From Dehalococcoidales bacterium (GTDB lineage: Bacteria; Chloroflexota; Dehalococcoidia; Dehalococcoidales; UBA5760), in assembly GCA_016931015.1 (NCBI GenBank), contig JAFGFP010000130.1, positions 1-5,030 on the forward strand: a DNA stretch of 5,030 nt, read 5' to 3'. The translations under genes and the position numbers were made by a program. Below the pieces are notes generated by a model. The model saw only the letters and a program-made list of their open reading frames with translations. It had not been told where the DNA came from and did no database searches. Below, in pieces: positions 1 through 4,681 of the stretch (position 1 is its first letter; each line of letters opens with the position of its first letter).

Positions 1-1358
1 AGGACAATCATGCCCCCGGAGCCCATGATGGAGCCGGCCTGGGTCAGCGAATCGTAGTCGACCGGCAGATTTAGCAGGCTCTCCGGCAGGCAGCCGCCGG
101 AGGGGCCGCCGGTCTGGACGGCCCTAAAGCGCTTACCGTCGGGGATGCCGCCCCCGATGCCGTAGATTATCTCCTCAAGGGTGATACCCATGGGCACCTC
201 GATGAGCCCGGTGCGGTTTATCTTGCCGGCCAGGGCGAAGGTCTTGGTGCCCTTGCTTTTCTCGGTGCCGTAGCCGGCATACCACTCGGCGCCCTTCTCC
301 AAGATTGCCGAGACGTTGGCCCAGGTCTCCACGTTATTGATGTTGGTCGGTTTCCCCCAGAGGCCGGAGTTAGCGGGGAAAGGGGGGCGGCTGCGGGGCA
401 TGCCGCGCTTACCCTCGATGGAGGCAATCATAGCCGTCTCCTCGCCGCAGACGAAGGCTCCGGCCCCCTCCTTAATCTTGAGGTGGAAGCCGAAGCCGGA
501 GCCCAGGATATTATCCCCGATTAGGCCGTATTCCTCCATCTGGTTTAGGGCGACCTTGAGCCGCTCGATAGCCAGGGGGTACTCCGCCCGGATGTAGATA
601 TAGCCCTCACTGGCCCCGATGGCATAGGCCCCGATGAGGATTCCTTCCAGGACGGCGTGGGGGTCGCCCTCCAGGAGCGACCGGTCCATGAAGGCGCCGG
701 GGTCGCCTTCGTCGGCGTTACAGATGATATACTTCGGCTCTCCCTGGGCCCGGCGGGCGAACTGCCACTTGAGGCCGGTGGGAAAACCGGCCCCGCCCCG
801 GCCGCGCAGTCCCGATTGCTGAACCTCGCTGATGACTGCTTCCGGGGTCATCTTAAGGGCCCGGGCCAGGCCGAGATAGCCGCCCCGGGCGATGTAGTGG
901 CTTACGTTCTCCGGGTCGATGAGCCCGCAGTTACGCAGGGCGATTCTTACCTGGGGTTTGAGTACCGGTAGCTCGTAGAGCTTGGGGATACCGGTTATCG
1001 TCCCCTCGCCGCTGGTGCCCAGGGCCAGCTCCGGGTGGGGGGCGTCTTTCAGGAGATAGTCTTCGATAAGCTGTCCCGCCAGCTCCGGGGTGAGGTTACC
1101 GTAGTGAATGCGGGGCCGCCCCGGCTTTAGAATGTCCACCAGCGGCTCGGCGTAGCACAGCCCGATACAGCCGACCTGGATAAGACTGGCCTTAATCTTA
1201 TGGCGGTTGAGCGCCTGTTCGATGGCTTCCAGCACCGTATCGGCACCGGCGGCCCGACCGCAGGTAGCGGCCCCGACGAAGATGCTCGGCTGGTCGCTTT
1301 CTTTAAGCGCCTGCCACTCGGCGGCGGCCCGGGCCCGTATTTCCTCGAAGTCTGCCAT
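1..1358 (-). CDS. nuoF: NuoF/HydB/HndC-type NAD(P)H-binding FMN iron-sulfur subunit (partial, C-terminus beyond left edge)
   Basis: Flavin subunit of a soluble NAD(P)H dehydrogenase module; in this family it binds NAD(P)H and FMN and passes electrons to iron-sulfur clusters of a partner hydrogenase, formate dehydrogenase or complex I. The first 452 residues are visible. Residues about 25-105 form a thioredoxin-like ferredoxin domain with Cys33, Cys64 and Cys68. The NADH/FMN fold follows with GLRGRGGAGFPTGLKW (183-198), CNADEGDPGAF (213-223), YIYIRAEYP (253-261) and GAGAFVCGEETAM (298-310), all family hallmarks. The SLBB region ends in a GSGGM motif at the window edge, so the expected ESCGKC-type [4Fe-4S] site and any C-terminal ferredoxin domain lie outside. 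The ATG at 1358 is preceded by GGAG four bases upstream and lies 14 bp after the nuoE stop, so the two are co-transcribed. Family assignment is firm; the partner enzyme, and hence whether the name should be nuoF, hydB or hndC, cannot be decided here. The N-terminal domain lacks the first cysteine of the usual set. Confidence 0.95.
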   Translation of the reverse strand, partial: MADFEEIRARAAAEWQALKESDQPSIFVGAATCGRAAGADTVLEAIEQALNRHKIKASLIQVGCIGLCYAEPLVDILKPGRPRIHYGNLTPELAGQLIEDYLLKDAPHPELALGTSGEGTITGIPKLYELPVLKPQVRIALRNCGLIDPENVSHYIARGGYLGLARALKMTPEAVISEVQQSGLRGRGGAGFPTGLKWQFARRAQGEPKYIICNADEGDPGAFMDRSLLEGDPHAVLEGILIGAYAIGASEGYIYIRAEYPLAIERLKVALNQMEEYGLIGDNILGSGFGFHLKIKEGAGAFVCGEETAMIASIEGKRGMPRSRPPFPANSGLWGKPTNINNVETWANVSAILEKGAEWYAGYGTEKSKGTKTFALAGKINRTGLIEVPMGITLEEIIYGIGGGIPDGKRFRAVQTGGPSGGCLPESLLNLPVDYDSLTQAGSIMGSGGMIV

Positions 1359-1372
1359 TACACTCCAGACGA

Positions 1373-1834
1373 CTAATTACTGTCCGCTAGGGTCTCGGCT
1401 ACCCTGGGCGGCGTCATGCGGCCGTAAACGGTCTTGTCAACCACCATCACCGGCGCCAGAGCGCAGGAGCCGAAGCAGGCGATGGTCTCCAGGGAGTACT
1501 CCCGGTCTTCGGTTGTCCCCCCGGGTTTTATGTTTAGTTTCCGTTCTATCTCCTGGAGGATGCGGTCGGCACCCCTGACGTGACAGGCGGTGCCGCGGCA
1601 CACCTTGATGCTCCTCCTGCCGGTGGGATTAAGCTTGAACTGGGCGTAGAAGGTACCCACTCCGTAAACGACGCTGGGTGCCAGCTTGAGGAAGCGGGCA
1701 ATCCCGGCCATTACCTCTTCGGGGAGGTAGCCGAACCTCTCTTGGGCCGACTGTAGGATGGGAATGAGCTCGCTAAGGTCTCCCTCGTAGTCCGACAGTA
1801 CGCTGTCGAGCTGCTTTTTGATATCAGGCTCCAT
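1373..1834 (-). CDS. nuoE: NuoE-type [2Fe-2S] thioredoxin-like subunit (NADH dehydrogenase 24 kDa / HydC / HndA family)
   Basis: A 153-residue protein of normal length for the bacterial 24-kDa subunit. An N-terminal helical bundle (about 1-65, with the family signature GYLPEE and YGVGTFYAQF at 57-66) precedes a thioredoxin-like domain. That domain carries the complete [2Fe-2S] ligand set: Cys79-x4-Cys84 in CRGTAC and Cys120-x3-Cys124 in CFGSC. In this family the protein docks on the NuoF-type flavoprotein and holds cluster N1a. The ATG at 1834 is chosen because GGAGG lies 9 bases upstream and the N-terminus matches the family start. The TAG stop is 14 bp before the ATG of the flavoprotein gene, so they form an operon in the order E-F. 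A strong sigma-70-type promoter about 87 bp upstream probably drives both. No defect is visible. The homologous hydrogenase subunits HydC and HndA cannot be told apart from NuoE here. Confidence 0.95.
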   Translation of the reverse strand: MEPDIKKQLDSVLSDYEGDLSELIPILQSAQERFGYLPEEVMAGIARFLKLAPSVVYGVGTFYAQFKLNPTGRRSIKVCRGTACHVRGADRILQEIERKLNIKPGGTTEDREYSLETIACFGSCALAPVMVVDKTVYGRMTPPRVAETLADSN

Positions 1835-1843
1835 AAAGATAAG

Positions 1844-1850
1844 CCTCCTC
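1844..1850 (-). promoter_or_regulatory. Ribosome binding site of nuoE
   Basis: Reading on the minus strand, GAGGAGG lies 9 bases before the ATG at 1834. It is a near-perfect Shine-Dalgarno sequence and fixes this start. Confidence 0.85.
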
Positions 1851-1898
1851 AGTTTGAGAGGGACGTCGCGAGCTCGTCTCGAAAAGCGTCGCTTCCGT

Positions 1899-1928
1899 TT
1901 GGTCTTTGGTAGCAGAATGCATTATAAT
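1899..1928 (+). promoter_or_regulatory. Possible divergent promoter sharing the symmetric -10
   Basis: The 8-mer ATTATAAT at 1921-1928 is its own reverse complement, so TATAAT also reads on the plus strand at 1923-1928. A weak -35 candidate, TTGGTC (1899-1904, three of six), lies 18 bp upstream. Transcription would start near 1935 and reach the HAD phosphatase gene with a leader of about 140 bases. Symmetric -10 elements are known to give divergent initiation in bacteria. An alternative weak plus-strand promoter is TTGGCT (1989-1994), 17 bp, TATAGC (2012-2017). Confidence 0.35.
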
Positions 1929-1949
1929 ATCTCAGGATACGTTTGTAAA
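1921..1949 (-). promoter_or_regulatory. Strong sigma-70-type promoter for nuoEF
   Basis: On the minus strand TTTACA (1944-1949, five of six to the -35 consensus) is separated by exactly 17 bp from a perfect TATAAT (1921-1926). Transcription would begin near 1914, giving a leader of about 80 bases before the nuoE ATG. The -35 box overlaps the short inverted repeat GTTTgtAAAC (1941-1950), a possible operator although no regulator is identifiable. The match is seen directly; activity is inferred. Confidence 0.75.
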
Positions 1950-2021
1950 CCCTGCCTCTAGCTGGATTCCCTGGCTGTGGAGATGGTTTTGGCTTTGGTA
2001 GTATGACTTGTTATAGCAGAG

Positions 2022-2034
2022 TTGTTAGTAACGA
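2022..2034. promoter_or_regulatory. Imperfect palindrome in the nuoE-HAD intergenic region
   Basis: TTGTTA-g-TAACGA is a 13-bp inverted repeat with one mismatch between its arms. A further TTGTTA lies 14 bp upstream at 2008-2013. It sits 40-50 bp before the phosphatase start, where an operator could act. No regulator family can be assigned from the sequence, and such a short site may be chance. Confidence 0.2.
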
Positions 2035-2062
2035 GCAGCCTTGGCTTGAAAGTCGGCAGGTT

Positions 2063-2069
2063 AAGGAGG
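2063..2069 (+). promoter_or_regulatory. Ribosome binding site deciding a TTG start
   Basis: AAGGAGG ends four bases before the TTG at 2074. No ATG or GTG precedes the DVDGT motif of the phosphatase in frame at a usable position, so this strong site supports TTG as the start codon. Confidence 0.8.
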
Positions 2070-2073
2070 CGGA

Positions 2074-2895
2074 TTGACCGGCAGCGCCTACAAGCTTCTG
2101 GTGGTGGACGTCGACGGCACCCTGTTTGGTAAGGACGGCACTATCCTGGCTGAGGATAGAGAAGCCCTGGCCCGGGTTTCCGGTTCGGGCATTAAGGTCT
2201 CACTGTCTACCGGCCGGGCTGTTCAGTCTTGTGCCCGGGTTCTCGATGAGCTAGCGCTGGACGGCTATCACATCTTCTGCGACGGCGCTCTGGTGTACAG
2301 CCCCGATTCCCAGCGGGAAGTCTACGCCCAGCCGCTCGATAAGGACGTGCTTAAGCGGGTGGTGGATTTTACCCGCCGGCAAGGGATGCATATCGACATC
2401 TACTCCGCGACCCGCTATTTCGTCGAGCGGGAGACATGGTCAGCGGCGGCGCACCGTAATTTCTTCGGTATCCCGCCGACCATAACGAACTTCGATGAAA
2501 TCTGCGAGCGGGAGGTAATCATCAAGGCCGGGCTGGCGGCTACCTCCCCCGAAGAGGTCGCCCGGGCCCAGCGTTTCAATCTTGAGTTCGGCGATTGTCT
2601 CTACTTTTCCTGGGTAACCTCACCGAGCTACCCCGATGTCGATTTTATTAATATCGTCGCTCCCGGGGTGTCCAAGGGGAAGGGCCTGGCAGCACTGAGC
2701 GCTCACCTGGGAATAACCCTGGCCGAGACTATCGCCATTGGGGACGGCGATAACGATATCTCGCTCTTGTCTTCGGCCGGCCTGGCGGTGGCTATGGGTA
2801 ACGCCACCGACGGCGCTAAAGAGGTTGCCGATTACATCACCCTCGACGTCGAGCACGGCGGCGTGGCCGCCGCTCTTAAAGAGCTCGTCTTGTGA
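2074..2895 (+). CDS. Cof-type HAD-IIB family phosphatase
   Basis: A 273-residue cytosolic Mg2+-dependent phosphohydrolase of the haloacid dehalogenase superfamily, subfamily IIB (Cof/YbiV/sugar-phosphatase type), and of normal length. All four HAD motifs are present: DVDGT with the nucleophile Asp12 and the acid/base Asp14 (motif I), Thr46 in SLSTGR (motif II), Lys201 in GVSKGKGL (motif III) and GDGDNDIS at 223-230 (motif IV). Between motifs II and III (about 75-195) lies the variable C2 cap domain that selects substrate; members act on sugar phosphates, flavin or pyridoxal phosphates and similar small molecules, so the substrate cannot be named. Translation starts at TTG, supported by a strong AAGGAGG and by how close the DVDGT motif lies to the N-terminus. 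It is divergent from nuoEF and 90 bp before the tRNA-like locus, and appears to be a single-gene unit. A weak hairpin (GGGGAT/ATCTCC, 2904-2918) follows the stop but has no T-run. Confidence 0.93.
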   Translation: MTGSAYKLLVVDVDGTLFGKDGTILAEDREALARVSGSGIKVSLSTGRAVQSCARVLDELALDGYHIFCDGALVYSPDSQREVYAQPLDKDVLKRVVDFTRRQGMHIDIYSATRYFVERETWSAAAHRNFFGIPPTITNFDEICEREVIIKAGLAATSPEEVARAQRFNLEFGDCLYFSWVTSPSYPDVDFINIVAPGVSKGKGLAALSAHLGITLAETIAIGDGDNDISLLSSAGLAVAMGNATDGAKEVADYITLDVEHGGVAAALKELVL

Positions 2896-2939
2896 CCGGC
2901 GGTGGGGATTAAATCTCCAGTAGTTAAGCCCCCGACAAC

Positions 2940-2968
2940 TTGCTTTTCCGCAATGTTTTGCGTAGAAT
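2940..2968 (+). promoter_or_regulatory. Possible promoter of the tRNA-like locus
   Basis: TTGCTT (2940-2945, three of six to TTGACA) is followed after 17 bp by TAGAAT (2963-2968, five of six to TATAAT). Initiation would fall near 2975, about ten bases before the first tRNA base. That is typical placement for a bacterial tRNA promoter. The -35 match is weak. Confidence 0.4.
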
Positions 2969-2985
2969 TTACGCGTAGCTAGGCG

Positions 2986-3057
2986 GGGCGGTTAGCTCAG
3001 TGGTTAGAGCGCTTGCTTCACACGCAGGAGACTGGGGCTCACGCCTGACCGGCGGGC
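2986..3057 (+). tRNA. tRNA-Val(CAC)-like gene with aberrant 3' half, probably broken
   Basis: The 5' half is a clear tRNA: acceptor strand GGGCGGT (2986-2992), TA at positions 8-9, D stem GCTC/GAGC (2995-2998 with 3007-3010) with the GG-containing loop AGTGGTTA, and anticodon stem CTTGC/GCAGG (3012-3016 with 3024-3028). The loop is TTCACAC, giving anticodon CAC (3019-3021), which reads the valine codon GTG. The expected 3' half is missing. After a five-base variable region, the 17 bases where the T arm belongs contain only GCTCACGCC (3037-3045), two changes from GTTCRANYC, and its stem does not pair beyond two positions. No ACCGCCC or CCA end occurs at the right distance (3050-3057 reads CGGCGGGC). 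I read it as a tRNA remnant, or one interrupted in the T arm. The end coordinate is only where a normal-sized tRNA would stop. Confidence 0.5.
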
Positions 3058-3092
3058 TCTCAGGCACGGATTCTACCCCCAAAAGCAAGCGC
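3009..3092. repeat. 10-bp perfect inverted repeat spanning the tRNA-like locus
   Basis: GCGCTTGCTT (3009-3018, end of the D stem and 5' side of the anticodon stem) is exactly complementary to AAGCAAGCGC (3083-3092). Inside it, TGGGG (3033-3037) can pair with CCCCA (3077-3081), and GCCTGA (3043-3048) with TCAGGC (3060-3065). Just outside, GGGGCG (2985-2990) matches CGCCCC (3090-3095), although it competes with the 10-bp arm. Nested hairpins could form, competing with the tRNA fold. The repeats are seen directly; the fold is inferred. Confidence 0.5.
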
Positions 3093-3285
3093 CCCTTATC
3101 TTTGGCCGGTGTCCTTCTCATCTTAGGTCCCCGATAAGCTGTTCTTCCCATTCTCAATGTCTCCTTACAGTGTCCTAATGACGATAAGTCGTCTCGCCCC
3201 TGCACGCTACTTGTAGAAAGAAACATATGCCTACAGAGGTGCGATATTGTAGCGGCGGTTAATGATGTTGCCAGGTCCAACCATT

Positions 3286-3472
3286 CCGAAAAACCCCCTC
3301 ATTTTCGGCCCAGTTTTCGGGGAGCAGATCACTACATGTCCATGGGTTAGTTTAATCGCTACCTCCAAAAGGTGTAAAATATCAGGGCAAGGTGATCTAA
3401 AGCTAAATCACTACATTCCCATACGACCGAACACCCCAGGATACAGTCTATGGGAATTGATTTCGCCGAAAA
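3286..3472. repeat. Four copies of the heptamer CCGAAAA in both orientations
   Basis: CCGAAAA occurs at 3286-3292 and 3466-3472, and its complement TTTTCGG at 3302-3308 and 3314-3320. The first and second copies make a 7-bp hairpin with a nine-base loop (3286-3308). No T-run follows, so it is not a typical terminator. Its role is unknown. Confidence 0.45.
3328..3422 (+). repeat. 16-bp imperfect direct repeat
   Basis: ATCACTACAT-nn-CCAT occurs at 3328-3343 (nn = GT, then CCAT) and at 3407-3422 (nn = TC, then CCAT), agreeing at 14 of 16 positions, with starts 79 bp apart. Only two copies are present, so this is not a CRISPR array. It could be a protein-binding pair or a duplication scar. Confidence 0.4.
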
Positions 3473-3519
3473 TTTCCCTCTGATATTGGTTAACGTATTT
3501 ATTTCTTGATGGAAAGGGA
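3415..3519 (+). promoter_or_regulatory. Candidate structured leader of the YchF-type gene
   Basis: Segment 1, ATTCCCATA (3415-3423), is perfectly complementary to segment 2, TATGGGAAT (3449-3457), with a 25-base loop. The GGGAA of segment 2 (3452-3456) can instead pair with segment 3, TTCCC (3474-3478), which encloses a TTTC-GCC-GAAA hairpin. Segment 3 as TCCCT (3475-3479) can also pair with AGGGA (3515-3519) in the ribosome binding site. The order 1:2, 2:3, 3:4 is that of a translational switch. The arms beyond 1:2 are only five pairs, so this is tentative. Confidence 0.25.
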
Positions 3520-3525
3520 TGCCAT

Positions 3526-4608
3526 ATGAGTTTGACCTGTGGACTGGTAGGTCTTACGGCATGCGGTAAGACTACTATTTACAATGCGATTACGGCCTCC
3601 GGGGCGGCAGGCTATGACGGCACTGAAATGCATAGAGTCATCGTTAATGTGCCTGACCCTCGTATTCAGGTACTGGTAAAGTTGTATAATCCTGCCAAAA
3701 TTGTTCCGGCTACTATGCAATTAGTAGATATTCCCGGCCTGGCCGCCGACTCCGCTATCAAGCCGGGGCACAGCTCAAGATTGCTCAGTCATATCAAAGA
3801 TGTTGATGTTTTGCTGCATGTAGTAAGATGTTTTGAAGCGGGGGACACCTTTGCTCAAGGTGATGATATCAACCCCGTGCGTGATGTAGAGACCGTAGAT
3901 CTTGAATTGATGGTAGCCGATAGCCAAACGCTGCAAAACAAGATTGCCCGCTTGTCCAAGAAAACGCGCGCCGGCGATAGCGAGGCCATTCGTCAGGTAG
4001 CTGACTGTGAAAAAGTAAAAAAGGGATTGGATCAGGGAATACCTGCTCGCCGGCAAAGATTGAACGATAAGGAATCGGATAGTGTCCGTGAATGTAATCT
4101 GGTCTCACTCAAACCGGTACTATACATCGCCAACATAAAGTCTATGGGAGACCATGGAAACGGATATGTCGAAGCGCTTCAGACCATAATTGATGCCGAT
4201 AGCTCTGAGGCTGTTACTATCTGCGGCCGTGATGAAGCTGATATCAGCCAGCTCGACCCTGCAGACCGCCAGGAATTTTTGGCCGAGCTTGGCTTACAGG
4301 AATCATCCATGACGCGGTTATTGCAGGCTGCGTACCGGAAGCTCGGGCTGGTGAATTTCTTTACCGTTGGCGAGGATGAGGTTCATGTTTGGACATGCCA
4401 CAGAGGAGATAAGGCCCCGGTCGCGGCCGGTAAGATTCACTCGGATATGGAGAGAGGATTCATCCGGATGGAAGTGATGCGCTATGATGACTTGCTTGAG
4501 CTCGGCAGCGAGGCCGCGGTAATTAAAGCCGGCAAGCGACGCCTTGAGGGCAAGACCTACGAGATTCAAGAGGGAGACGTCGTTACGGTACTTTTTAACA
4601 CCAGCTGA
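3526..4608 (+). CDS. ychF: Divergent YchF/OLA1-type P-loop NTPase with TGS domain
   Basis: A 360-residue protein, close to the 360-366 usual for YchF. This Obg-related family hydrolyses ATP or GTP and associates with ribosomes. The G domain has G1 at 9-16 (GLTACGKT instead of the common GLPNVGKS) and G3 at 68-72 (DIPGL). The family block LLHVVRCFE is at 96-104. A helical insert (about 125-195) is followed by a G4-like NIKS at 203-206, where YchF usually has NxxE, the position linked to ATP preference. The C-terminal TGS domain (about 274-358) is well kept, with FFTVGEDEVHVWT, AAGKIHSDMERGFIRMEV and LEGKTYEIQEGDVV. The region after G1 lacks the typical NYPFCTI segment and reads GYDGTEMHRV instead. 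It is therefore probably a paralogue rather than the standard housekeeping copy, and the symbol denotes family only. The ATG at 3526 has AAAGGGA about six bases upstream. Its base composition is poorer in GC than the flanking genes. Confidence 0.88.
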   Translation: MSLTCGLVGLTACGKTTIYNAITASGAAGYDGTEMHRVIVNVPDPRIQVLVKLYNPAKIVPATMQLVDIPGLAADSAIKPGHSSRLLSHIKDVDVLLHVVRCFEAGDTFAQGDDINPVRDVETVDLELMVADSQTLQNKIARLSKKTRAGDSEAIRQVADCEKVKKGLDQGIPARRQRLNDKESDSVRECNLVSLKPVLYIANIKSMGDHGNGYVEALQTIIDADSSEAVTICGRDEADISQLDPADRQEFLAELGLQESSMTRLLQAAYRKLGLVNFFTVGEDEVHVWTCHRGDKAPVAAGKIHSDMERGFIRMEVMRYDDLLELGSEAAVIKAGKRRLEGKTYEIQEGDVVTVLFNTS

Positions 4609-4681
4609 CGACTACTATCCTGGTTACAAACAAGGACCCTGAGATTGACTATTAGATAAAGGTTCAAACTAAACAAGTTGA
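4609..4681. other. Convergent intergenic spacer without a visible terminator
   Basis: The 73 bases between the converging YchF-type and helicase genes are AT-rich (35% GC in the sample 4621-4680). They show no stem followed by a T-run in either direction, so transcription from either side is not obviously stopped here by an intrinsic terminator. Confidence 0.4.

Larger units (their letters stand above)
3058..3525. other. Gene-free stretch, AT-richer, with short repeats
   Basis: No open frame here has a ribosome binding site or a recognisable product. The longest plus-strand frame (3262-3483, 73 codons) has no Shine-Dalgarno sequence. A minus-strand frame (2969-3280) runs antisense through the tRNA-like locus. 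GC content is lower than on the left (40% in the counted sample 3361-3420). The stretch holds a GACGA/TCGTC hairpin with a TAAG loop (3180-3193), repeated CCGAAAA/TTTTCGG heptamers, a 16-bp imperfect direct repeat and the leader structures of the downstream gene. TAAAAT (3375-3380) resembles a -10 box but has only a poor -35 (TTAATC, 3352-3357). Confidence 0.6.

Noticed and set aside
1207..1578. Plus-strand frame of 123 codons over the nuoE/nuoF junction, with other plus-strand frames between 316 and 971
   Set aside because: They are shadows of the strongly conserved minus-strand redox genes in GC-rich sequence.
2904..2918. Hairpin GGGGAT/ATCTCC after the phosphatase stop, considered as an intrinsic terminator
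   Set aside because: The loop is three bases, one pair is G-U, and no T-run follows.
2985..3095. Selenocysteine or other long-variable-arm tRNA reading of the aberrant locus
   Set aside because: The 5' half is valine-like with a normal four-pair D stem and anticodon CAC. No T arm with a consistent acceptor end could be built.
2969..3280. Minus-strand open frame of 103 codons
   Set aside because: It runs antisense through the tRNA-like locus, has no recognisable domain, and has the look of a translated structural-RNA region.
3262..3483. Plus-strand open frame of 73 codons filling the gene-free stretch
   Set aside because: There is no Shine-Dalgarno sequence before the ATG and no recognisable motif, and its codons overlap repeats and inverted repeats. 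It cannot be excluded but is not supported.
4662..4670. GTTCAAACT, resembling a tRNA T-loop (8 of 9 to GTTCRANYC), considered as the lost 3' half of the tRNA
   Set aside because: The flanking five-base arms do not pair and no ACCGCCC acceptor strand follows, so it is probably chance.
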